Shown piece after piece: positions 34,355 to 41,351 of a stretch of 64,000 bases of DNA (the first letter of the stretch is position 1; each line of letters begins with the position of its first letter). Below the pieces are notes generated by a model. That model saw only the letters and a program-made list of their open reading frames with translations, did no database searches and had not been told where the DNA came from. Location of the stretch: positions 124,001 to 188,000 of the forward strand of contig CAZOGK010000001.1 in NCBI GenBank assembly GCA_964579295.1, in the 5' to 3' direction. This stretch comes from JAAYYY01 sp964579295. Its GTDB lineage: Bacteria > Chloroflexota > Anaerolineae > Promineifilales > Promineifilaceae. The position numbers and the translations under genes were made by a program.

Positions 34355-35620
34355 ATGTGGCCCGCCCTTGCCAACAGGCTGTCACGCCTCCTCATGCCCG
34401 CCCTGCTCCTGCTTGCCTTTGTCGGCATGGCCGCCCCGGAATGGCCCGCCTTCCAGGCGGAGCGGCACCAGCTTAACTCGCTGGTCGCACTGCGCGAGTT
34501 TGACTTCCTCTCCTGGCTGCTGCGCGCCTTTATCGCCAAGGGCGAGTCGGGCGCAGTCGCCGGCCAGAACTATCTGGGGGCGGATGCGCGCAAAGAGCTG
34601 GTACTCGATTATCTGGGTATGGTGGGCGAGGCGCGCCGGCTGCAGGAGCAGATCGAGCGCATTTACGCCGATCCGGACATTGCCGACGCCGCGGCGGCCT
34701 CGGCCGAGCTACAGGGCGAGCTGGCGACCGTGCGCGTCCGGCTGGCGGCGCTGCAGCCGCTGGCCGAGGCTATCGTACAGGAACAGGTAGCAGTGGTGCT
34801 GGTGGACGAGGGCTTTGGCTTCCTGGGCGAGGTCTGGCCTCCCGTACAGATGCACATGACGCCCCTGCCGCTGGTGCTCATCGTCTCGCCCCGCGAGGAG
34901 ATACGGCAGCTATACAACGTGCCGCTGGAACACGGGTTGACTATTCCCACCCGTGAAGAGCTGGAGGACGGCGTACGGCTCGAGCTGGACCGATCCGCCC
35001 TGGTCGTCCCCATTGGCGGCATGGGTCTCTATCCGTCGATGATCGTGGAGACGAGTAACCTGCCGTTTCTGGCCGACGTGGTCGCCCACGAATGGGCCCA
35101 CCACTGGCTGACGCTGCGGCCGCTTGGCATCCGTTATGCGGCCAGCCCGGAGATGCGCACCATCAACGAAACCGTCGCCTCGATTGTCGGGGCGGAAGTG
35201 GGCGCCCGCGTGGTCGAGCGCTTCTACCCCGAGCTGGCGCCGCCCCCGGCGCCCACGCAGCCAGCCCCGCAGGCGCCCATAGAGCCGCCGGCCTTCGACT
35301 TCCGTGCGGAGATGGCGGAGACGCGGCGCCAGGTTGACGCCTATTTGGCGACGGGAGATGTGGAGGCGGCCGAAGCCTATATGGAGCAACGCCGGGCGCT
35401 CTTCGTCGATAACGGCTATGCCATTCGCAAGCTGAACCAGGCCTATTTCGCCTTTTACGGCGCCTATGCCGACACGCCGGGGGCCACCGGCGACGATCCG
35501 CTCGGGCCGGCTGTCGTGGCGCTGCGCGAGCAGAGCGGCTCGCTGGGCGAATTTCTGCGCCGGGTGGCGCCGGTTACCAGCTTTGCCGCCCTGCAAGAAG
35601 AGCTGGAGCGCACGCCCTAG
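34355..35620 (+). CDS. Uncharacterised zinc protease-like protein (HEWAHHW)
   Basis: A 421-residue protein of no family I can name. The ATG at 34355 follows a promoter-like sequence by 6 nt with no ribosome site, so it may be leaderless; the open frame extends upstream across the epimerase gene but is shadow. A signal-anchor (LLMPALLLLAFVGMAA) leads into a helical domain (LGMVGEARRLQEQIERIYAD; coiled coil to about 140). Near residue 247 is VVAHEWAHHW, an HExxH zinc motif, and 24 residues on INETVASIVGAEVG supplies a plausible third ligand Glu. A Pro-rich segment (PPPAPTQPAPQAPIEPP) precedes the C-terminal helices. It is probably an extracytoplasmic metallopeptidase; the substrate is unknown. 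Confidence 0.7.
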   Translation: MWPALANRLSRLLMPALLLLAFVGMAAPEWPAFQAERHQLNSLVALREFDFLSWLLRAFIAKGESGAVAGQNYLGADARKELVLDYLGMVGEARRLQEQIERIYADPDIADAAAASAELQGELATVRVRLAALQPLAEAIVQEQVAVVLVDEGFGFLGEVWPPVQMHMTPLPLVLIVSPREEIRQLYNVPLEHGLTIPTREELEDGVRLELDRSALVVPIGGMGLYPSMIVETSNLPFLADVVAHEWAHHWLTLRPLGIRYAASPEMRTINETVASIVGAEVGARVVERFYPELAPPPAPTQPAPQAPIEPPAFDFRAEMAETRRQVDAYLATGDVEAAEAYMEQRRALFVDNGYAIRKLNQAYFAFYGAYADTPGATGDDPLGPAVVALREQSGSLGEFLRRVAPVTSFAALQEELERTP

Positions 35621-35630
35621 CGGCGGGCTC

Positions 35631-36044
35631 TCAGGCCTTCTCCAGCAAGTCGGCCAACAGCCGGGTCAGGCGCTCGGCCGAATCGTACTGCTGGTCCCCT
35701 GGCTGGCTCTGCGCCAGAAAGGCGCGCAAATCGTCCAGTGCTTCCTGGTAGCGGCCGGCCTCCTGATAGGCCAGCGCCCGTAAGAAGCGGGCGCCGCCGT
35801 GCTCGGGCGACTGCTGCAACAGGCCGGAAAGGGAGGCAATGGCTCCGTCGACGTGGCCCAGCTCGCGGTAGCGCAGCGTAGCGCTGGCCAGCAGCGCCTG
35901 ATGAAAGGCGGGGTTGGCCTGGTAGGCGCGGTCGAAATAGTGGATCGCCCGCTCATACTCGCGGCGCACCCCGTTGGCGTTGCCAAAGTAGCGGTGCAGG
36001 CCGCCCCAGGTGAAGAGTAGCTGCCCTTTCAGCCAACCCCACAT
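35631..36044 (-). CDS. TPR repeat protein
   Basis: A 137-residue protein made of tetratricopeptide-type helices: ERAIHYFDRAYQANPAFHQALLASATLRYRELGHVDGAIASLSGLL and RFLRALAYQEAGRYQEALDDLRAFL show, in pieces, the W/L-G-Y-A-F-P spacing of TPRs (about three repeats). It begins with MWGWLKGQLLFTWGG. TPR proteins mediate protein contacts; no partner is evident. It starts 13 nt after the thioredoxin reductase stop codon and is probably co-transcribed with it; it is convergent with the zinc protease-like gene. Confidence 0.75.
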   Translation of the reverse strand: MWGWLKGQLLFTWGGLHRYFGNANGVRREYERAIHYFDRAYQANPAFHQALLASATLRYRELGHVDGAIASLSGLLQQSPEHGGARFLRALAYQEAGRYQEALDDLRAFLAQSQPGDQQYDSAERLTRLLADLLEKA

Positions 36045-36057
36045 GGCGGGTGAGGTC

Positions 36058-37023
36058 TCAGCCGGCGTGCGGCGTCGCGGCCTGCCCCACCGGCAGCTCG
36101 TCCTCGCGCTCGCTGAGCCAGCGCTCTAGCTGCATGGCCGCCGCGCAGCCCTGCCCCACAGACGTGGCAATCTGCCGGTAGATTGGATCCTGAATCTCGC
36201 CGGCGGCAAAGACGCCGGGCACGCTGGTGCGCATGAGCTCGTCGGTAATGAGATAACCGTGCTCGTCCATGGCAATCTGCCCTTCCAGGAACTTGCTGTT
36301 CGGGTAGTGGCCGATGTAGATGAAAACGCCGTCCGCCTCCAGCCGGCTGAGCGTGCCTGATTTGACGTTCATCGTCGTCACCGCTTCCACCGTGCCGTTG
36401 CCGTGAATCTCGGTGACCACTGTGTCCCAGATGAAGTCGATCTTCTCGTTGGTGAAGGCTCGCTTCTGTACGGCTACGCCGGCGCGCAGCTCGTCGCGGC
36501 GATGGATGATCGTCACCCTGTCGGCGAAGCGCGTCAGGAAGATGCCTTCCTCCACGGCGCTGTCACCGCCGCCCACCACAATCACGTGCTTGCCACGGAA
36601 GAAGAAGCCGTCACAGGTAGCGCAGTAGCTGACGCCGCGGCCGATGAGCATCTCCTCGCCGGGAATGCCCAGCCGCCGTGGCGAGGCGCCGGCAGTGACG
36701 AGCAGGCTATCCGCCTGATATTCCGCCCCGTATGTCTTGACATAAAACGGCGAACCCTGGGTCAGGTCAATCTCGGTCACTTCGTCAAAGACGAAGCGGG
36801 CGCCAAAGCGCTCGGCCTGCTGCTGCATCAGCTCCACCAGCTCGGGCCCGGTCGTCCCCTCGGGAAAGCCGGGATAATTTTCCACGTCGCTGGTAATGGA
36901 GATTTGCCCGCCAACCTGTGTGCCGGTGATCACCAGCGGCTGCAGCTGGGCGCGCCCGTTGTAAAGGGCGGCCGTCATCCCTGCCGGTCCAGAACCGATA
37001 ATAATAACGCGTTCACGTTGCAT
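36058..37023 (-). CDS. trxB: Thioredoxin-disulfide reductase
   Basis: A 321-residue flavoenzyme that reduces thioredoxin with NADPH. The ATG at 37021-37023 (MQRERVIIIGSGPAGMTAA) begins at the FAD-binding strand; a longer open frame is not homologous. FAD motif GSGPAG is at 10-15, the redox pair is C134-A-T-C137 in SYCATCDGFFF, and the NADPH motif is VVGGGDSAVEEG. The C-terminal GVFAAGEIQD is the second FAD site, usually GVFAAGDV. The gene lies between a sirtuin and a TPR gene on the same strand. Confidence 0.95.
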   Translation of the reverse strand: MQRERVIIIGSGPAGMTAALYNGRAQLQPLVITGTQVGGQISITSDVENYPGFPEGTTGPELVELMQQQAERFGARFVFDEVTEIDLTQGSPFYVKTYGAEYQADSLLVTAGASPRRLGIPGEEMLIGRGVSYCATCDGFFFRGKHVIVVGGGDSAVEEGIFLTRFADRVTIIHRRDELRAGVAVQKRAFTNEKIDFIWDTVVTEIHGNGTVEAVTTMNVKSGTLSRLEADGVFIYIGHYPNSKFLEGQIAMDEHGYLITDELMRTSVPGVFAAGEIQDPIYRQIATSVGQGCAAAMQLERWLSEREDELPVGQAATPHAG

Positions 37024-37160
37024 GGTCGCACCTACTTCCTTTGCTATTGGCGCGCGCCGCCAAGGCGCCAATCTCATTGCTTGTCTGGAGACGTCTGGAT
37101 TATCGCGCCCGGCGCCTCTCTCGACTATGTACCTATTGTCCCATAGGGGCGCCGTGCCCG

Positions 37161-37946
37161 TCAATCAGAAGTAGGTTGGAAAAGCGCCGCCAGCCGCGGC
37201 AGAATCTCTACGACGTCCCCGTGAATGACCACGTCCGCGTAACTATCGACGTGGGTGGGCTCGAGGTTGACGACGATCAGGCGCGCACCGTGGGCCCGGG
37301 CCATGAGCGGCAGATCGCCGGCAGGCGCCACTTCCAGCGAGGAGCCGGCTACGAGCATGACGTCGGCCTGTTGCGCTTCCTTTTTGGCCTGGTTGAGGGT
37401 GCGCACTGGTAGCTGCTCGCCGAAGAGAATGACATTCGGCTTGAGCACGCCGCCGCAGGGGCAGTGCGGCGTTTCGGCCGTGACCAGAAACTCCTCAAGG
37501 ATAGCGGCGGAGGGCAGGATATCATAACAGCGCAGGCAGGTCATCTCGCGCATATGGCCGTGCACTTCCAGCACCGTCTGCGAGCCGGCCCGGCTGTGCA
37601 GCATGTCGATGTTTTGCGTGATGACGGCTCGTAGCGCACCAAAACGCTCCATCTGAGCCAGCGCCAGATGGGCGGCGTTGGGTCGAGCTGCCAGCGTCGT
37701 CGCCGCCAGCGGGTGGATCCAGTCGTAGAAGGCCTGCGGCCGCTGGCGGAAGGCGTAGATGCTGGCGACATCCAGCGGGTTAGCGTTGGCCCAGAGGCCG
37801 GAATCAGGGCTGCGGAAGTCGGGTATGCCGGAGGGCGTACTGACGCCGGCGCCGGTCAGGGCCACCAGACGCCGCGCTTCGCGCAGGATTACGCTGGCCT
37901 GTTCGACGAGTTCGTCCACGGCGCGCTCGCGCCTATCTTTCATCAT
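37161..37946 (-). CDS. NAD-dependent protein deacylase, SIR2/CobB family
   Basis: A 261-residue sirtuin that removes acyl groups from lysines using NAD. NAD-binding motifs are TGAGVSTPSGIPDFRS (31-46) and TQNIDMLH (110-117); the catalytic His is H129 in VHGHM. The zinc site is C137, C140, C162 and C164. NVILFGE and GSSLEVAPA complete the family pattern. Two adjacent ATGs open the gene. In many bacteria sirtuins activate acetyl-CoA synthetase, which would fit with the glyoxylate genes elsewhere in this window, but they are not linked here. Confidence 0.94.
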   Translation of the reverse strand: MMKDRRERAVDELVEQASVILREARRLVALTGAGVSTPSGIPDFRSPDSGLWANANPLDVASIYAFRQRPQAFYDWIHPLAATTLAARPNAAHLALAQMERFGALRAVITQNIDMLHSRAGSQTVLEVHGHMREMTCLRCYDILPSAAILEEFLVTAETPHCPCGGVLKPNVILFGEQLPVRTLNQAKKEAQQADVMLVAGSSLEVAPAGDLPLMARAHGARLIVVNLEPTHVDSYADVVIHGDVVEILPRLAALFQPTSD

Positions 37947-37956
37947 ATAACTTGCA

Positions 37957-38028
37957 GTAGTGGCGCCGCAGCGACTGAAGGAGTCGCTACTACCAGAAGC
38001 ATCTTTGTAGGAACGACTTCACTCGTTC
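37957..38028. repeat. Pair of REP-like intergenic hairpins
   Basis: Hairpin one is AGCGACT (37970-37976) against AGTCGCT (37982-37988), with outer arms GTAGT/ACTAC. Hairpin two is GAACGA (38011-38016) against TCGTTC (38023-38028). Both contain the CGACT/AGTCG-like core in opposite sense, as dispersed REP-type elements do. Copy number cannot be judged from this window; I see no second clear copy elsewhere. Confidence 0.45.
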
Positions 38029-38071
38029 GCCAGCGCCATTGCCTCATCAACAAATACAGGTTCACCAATTG

Positions 38072-39241
38072 TCAGACACTCACCAATTGGCGGGCTATCT
38101 TCTGCAATTGCAGCGCCATCTGGCTCTTGGGGCGGGCCCGCACCAGGGGAAGGTCGCGGTCTACGGCTGCGGTGATGAGCCGCGGATTGAGCGTTACCAC
38201 GTCAAAGAGCGCAAAGCCAAGGTATTTCTCGACGGCGTGGCGCGGGATGTGCTCGCTGCGGGCGCTGTCGAGCATCAGGGCATGCAGCGTCTGGGCATTG
38301 GCTAGCCGCTGCGCTATCTGCTCGGCTATCCGTTTCGCCGCTGTAATGGCCGCTCGCTCCGGCCGCAGACAGATGAAGATATGGTCGGCGCGCTGCAGCA
38401 GCGGCAGCAATACGTCGCTGCGATTGCGGCCCAGATCAAAGACGAGATGGCGCCGGCGCCGTTCCAGCGCTGCCAGCGCGCCGGCGATAGGAGATTCTGC
38501 GGCAAGTCCTGGCGCGCCCGCCGGTTGTGGGTACGCCGGCAACAGCTCCAGCATCTCATCATATGCGACGAGATAGTCGGGCAGGGTCGTCGCCAGCTCT
38601 GCCGGCGGCAGCCGCAGCCATTCGGCGACGCCCTGGTGAATCTCGGCGCCCAGATATACGGCCAGGTGCCCCTGCTGGACGTCGAGGTCTACCAGCGTCG
38701 TCGGCTGGCCCTGGTCCGCCAGGCTCACGGCGAGGTTGAGCGCGACGGTAGTTGTACCCGCGCCGCCGCGCGCGCCCATGACGGCGATGACGGTGGCCGG
38801 CTTATCCCTTGCTGGGGGCGAGGCCTCAACCGCCGGCGGCGGCGCCGCAGCCTCTTCGGCCGGCGGCTGCTCGCGCTGGGTGAGCATGGCCTCCACACGG
38901 CTGATCAGCTCGGCCGGGCGCGTCGGCTTTACCAGATAGTCGTTGGCGCCCGCGTCGAAGCTCTCTTTTTTCTCGCCCACCTGCGAGCGCGCCGAAAACA
39001 TAATGACCGGGACGTCGCGCAGCTTATCGATCTGCCGCAGCTTGCGGCAGACGGTGAGCCCATCCATATCGGGCATCATAATGTCGAGCAGAACCAGATC
39101 GGGCGGCTCGAACTCGGCGGACGCCAGCCCTTCCAGGCCTGACCCGGCGCCGGCGACATCATAGCCGTGGCGGCGTAAGGTAAGCTCGATAAGCCGAACA
39201 GTCTCTGGATGGTCGTCGATGACAAGGATGCGGCGAGACAT
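38072..39241 (-). CDS. Receiver domain fused to CpaE/ParA-like ATPase
   Basis: A 389-residue protein. Residues 1-120 are a response-regulator receiver with D10, phospho-acceptor D53 (LLDIMMPDMDG), S83 and K105. An Ala/Pro linker (125-148) leads to a ParA/MinD-superfamily domain (150-389) whose P-loop is GARGGAGTTT (156-165), lacking the usual GKT/S lysine, as in CpaE pilus-localisation proteins. VDLDVQQGHLAVYLG and VFDLGRNRSDVLLPLLQRAD are the Walker A' and switch-like regions. CpaE proteins position Tad pili; no other tad genes are visible, so the role here is open. It follows the three-gene SCO1664 set with a 3-nt gap, which suggests shared transcription. Confidence 0.8.
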   Translation of the reverse strand: MSRRILVIDDHPETVRLIELTLRRHGYDVAGAGSGLEGLASAEFEPPDLVLLDIMMPDMDGLTVCRKLRQIDKLRDVPVIMFSARSQVGEKKESFDAGANDYLVKPTRPAELISRVEAMLTQREQPPAEEAAAPPPAVEASPPARDKPATVIAVMGARGGAGTTTVALNLAVSLADQGQPTTLVDLDVQQGHLAVYLGAEIHQGVAEWLRLPPAELATTLPDYLVAYDEMLELLPAYPQPAGAPGLAAESPIAGALAALERRRRHLVFDLGRNRSDVLLPLLQRADHIFICLRPERAAITAAKRIAEQIAQRLANAQTLHALMLDSARSEHIPRHAVEKYLGFALFDVVTLNPRLITAAVDRDLPLVRARPKSQMALQLQKIARQLVSV

Positions 39242-39244
39242 AGG

Positions 39245-39970
39245 CTAAACGGGAGGCCAGGGATAGCGCCGTCCGGGTCCCGGCCGGGGAAAGACAGGTT
39301 GCCTGATCAAGCGCGCCAGCCGCCGCTGTAGCGCGGCCAGCTCGCGCTCGGTGAGCAGCTGGCTCAGCTTCGCCACGTGCTCGCCCTCGTTCTGCTCCAG
39401 CTGGCGGCGCAGCCGCTGCAGATCGCTCACCAGGGGGGGCGAGATCGGCTCGCCGGCAAACTCCCAGATAACGGTGCGCAATTTGAAATCGCTATGGAAA
39501 CAGATGCCATGGTCGATTGACCAGACACGGCCGCCGGTATCCAGCAGCACGTGACCACCCTTACGGTCGGCATTGTTGACCAGTAGATCGAAGAGCACAA
39601 CACGCTCTAGCTGCTCTCGGTGCTGTCCCTGGAAGGTGAAGTAATGCTCGTTAGGATCGTGCTCGACAAAAATCTGGACGGAGCCCCAACCGTGCGGCCC
39701 ATCGCGCAGAACGGTGGCCGGCACGAGCTGCCAGCCGAGCGCTTCGCTGGTCAGAAAGGCAGCCCGCTCGCGCAAGCACAACGTTCCCGGCGGGAAATCC
39801 CAGAGCGGCCGCTCGCCTTTGCGCGGCTTATAGACGGCCGATGTCTCCGCTTCCGGTGTACAGACGCGCACCAGGAACGTGTAGTTTGAGCCCCACGAAA
39901 CCAGCCCTTCCATCTCAATTACACCACTCTCCAGAAGCTGCTCAGCTTCCGGCGATGTCAACTCGCTCAT
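39245..39970 (-). CDS. SCO1664 family PI3/4-kinase-like protein
   Basis: A 241-residue protein of the SCO1664/TIGR03843 family, distantly related to phosphatidylinositol 3/4-kinases and therefore a probable small-molecule or protein kinase. The ATG at 39968-39970 is used; a GTG five codons upstream is possible. VYKPRKGERPLWDFPPGTLCLRE is split here as KPRKGERPLWDF (ATP-binding lysine region) and GTLCLREXAAF; LFDLLVNNADRKGGHVLL supplies the catalytic N-x-D-R-K motif and VWSIDHGICFH the metal-binding Asp. It is the third gene of a conserved trio with a phosphomutase-like gene and a DUF3090 gene; the pathway is unknown. Confidence 0.85.
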   Translation of the reverse strand: MSELTSPEAEQLLESGVIEMEGLVSWGSNYTFLVRVCTPEAETSAVYKPRKGERPLWDFPPGTLCLRERAAFLTSEALGWQLVPATVLRDGPHGWGSVQIFVEHDPNEHYFTFQGQHREQLERVVLFDLLVNNADRKGGHVLLDTGGRVWSIDHGICFHSDFKLRTVIWEFAGEPISPPLVSDLQRLRRQLEQNEGEHVAKLSQLLTERELAALQRRLARLIRQPVFPRPGPGRRYPWPPV

Positions 39971-40009
39971 GCCTCTCTGGCTCACACGGCGCGCGCCTGC
40001 CGCTGCTCC

Positions 40010-40525
40010 TTACTGGTGACCATTGCGCTTGGGACAGAAATGGCCTTCAGGATCGATTGGCTGCCCGCAGTTGCCGCAGATGGGCCGGCCCGCCTGCACC
40101 ACCTCTTCAATGTGAGGGATGAGGCTTTCCGCCTGCGCGCGCGTCATCCAGTAGCTGACCACGTTCGGGTCTTCGGCTTCTTCGTCCACCAGCTCGTAGG
40201 CCACAAGGACAACCCGGTCCATCTCTTCGCTGTAGCCCATTTCCATCCGTCCCACGCGGAACAGGGATTCGAGGGGCTCGCGCAGGCGCATATCGGTCCA
40301 TACCTGTTCCTGCGTCTCCCGCGTCGGCTGGGGGTAGCGCTTCGCCAGCTCAGCCAGCAGCGATTCAAAGCTGGAGGCCAGCATAGCCGCCTGCTGCTTC
40401 TCAATGGTCACGCTGATGGTATCCGCCCCCTTGCTGCCCTGCAGATAGAAGGTGCGCTGGCCGGGCGGGCCGACCGTATTGATGGTCAGATGTGAGACCG
40501 GGTTGAGTTCGATGTGACGCGCCAT
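40010..40525 (-). CDS. DUF3090 family protein
   Basis: A 171-residue protein of the DUF3090/TIGR03847 family. The N-terminal ELNPVSHLTINTVGPPGQRTFYLQG and the motif VTIEKQQAAMLASSF are characteristic. The C-terminal tail has CGNCGQPIDPEGHFCPKRNGH, a short Cys/His ribbon (C-x2-C and C near the end with His), which may bind zinc. Its function is unknown, but it is always found near the SCO1664-type kinase and MSMEG_4193-type phosphomutase, as here. It lies 39 nt after the phosphomutase gene and 39 nt before the kinase-like gene. Confidence 0.88.
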   Translation of the reverse strand: MARHIELNPVSHLTINTVGPPGQRTFYLQGSKGADTISVTIEKQQAAMLASSFESLLAELAKRYPQPTRETQEQVWTDMRLREPLESLFRVGRMEMGYSEEMDRVVLVAYELVDEEAEDPNVVSYWMTRAQAESLIPHIEEVVQAGRPICGNCGQPIDPEGHFCPKRNGHQ

Positions 40526-40564
40526 AGTTCAGCTTATCCCTTTTACCCCCTTCCATCTCGTTGG

Positions 40565-41239
40565 CTATGAGGGTCCCGGCTCTCCTTCACCGTTTGCCTG
40601 CTGCTCCTCTTCTTTTTTCTGTTCGGGCGGCGCCTGGAGCGGCCCGTCGTCGTTGATGCGGCCCACACGGACCATGCCATTTTCGAGCAGGGTCAGGGCG
40701 CTAACCGAGCCCGGCGCGATGACAATGCGCTGAAAGAGATCGATGTGCATTCCCAGATAATGGGCCAGCACCAGCTTGATCAGATCGGCGTGCGAAACGA
40801 CGACGATCAGCTCGCGCTGCTCGTGACGCCGCGCCAGCTCCTCCAGAGCATCGACCGCCCGCGCCTGGACCTGGCGCAGGGCCTCGCCGCCAGGAAAGCG
40901 GAAGCGGCTGGGAAAGTGCTGCACGGCATACCAGGATTTCTCCTTAGACAGCGTCTCAATCTCGGCCCCTTCCCACTCGCCGTAGCGAACCTCGCCCACG
41001 GCGTCGACGACCTCCACGCTCAGCTGCAAGGCGCTGGCAATGGGCGCCGCCGTTTCCAGGCAGCGGGTAACCGGGCTGCTATAGAGAGCGGCGATGGGCA
41101 GATGAGCCAGCCGGGCCGCGGTCGCCTGCGCCTGCTTCTTGCCGGTCTCGTCCAGGTGGACGCCCTCGATCCAGCCGGCCAGCCGGTTTTGCTTCACCCA
41201 ATCGTTCTGCCCGTGCCGCACCAGCAGGATGGTTACCAT
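40565..41239 (-). CDS. MSMEG_4193 family histidine phosphatase/phosphomutase
   Basis: A 224-residue member of the phosphoglycerate mutase-like superfamily. The ATG at 41237-41239 begins MVTILLVRHGQNDW, with the phospho-accepting His in RHG (8-10). The later catalytic pieces are SSPVTRCLETA (Arg), GEVRYGEWEGAEIETL (Glu) and VVVSHADLIKLVLAH (second His). The C-terminal 25 residues are a Glu/Gln-rich low-complexity tail. The MSMEG_4193/TIGR03848 subgroup occurs beside a PI-kinase-like gene and DUF3090, exactly as here. A -10-like TATCAT ends 6 nt before the ATG, so the operon mRNA may be leaderless. Confidence 0.87.
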   Translation of the reverse strand: MVTILLVRHGQNDWVKQNRLAGWIEGVHLDETGKKQAQATAARLAHLPIAALYSSPVTRCLETAAPIASALQLSVEVVDAVGEVRYGEWEGAEIETLSKEKSWYAVQHFPSRFRFPGGEALRQVQARAVDALEELARRHEQRELIVVVSHADLIKLVLAHYLGMHIDLFQRIVIAPGSVSALTLLENGMVRVGRINDDGPLQAPPEQKKEEEQQANGEGEPGPS

Positions 41240-41245
41240 AAATTG

Positions 41246-41251
41246 ATGATA
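41246..41251 (-). promoter_or_regulatory. -10 hexamer 6 nt before the MSMEG_4193-type gene
   Basis: TATCAT on the minus strand, with TTGTAA 15 nt further upstream. No ribosome site lies between it and the ATG, in keeping with a leaderless transcript. Confidence 0.45.
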
Positions 41252-41351
41252 ACACAACTGGTAGCCTTACAAAAACGAGGCTGAGCCGCCCGCCTGCAAG
41301 CGGGAGCGAGGCCAGAAGGACAGCGGGCAGCCGGGCAGGCCGCCTGACAGG

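Noticed and set aside
38063..38089. Two copies of CACCAATTG as a possible operator or attachment site
   Set aside because: Only 9 bp, and one copy lies inside the 3' end of the receiver/CpaE gene; likely a small local duplication.
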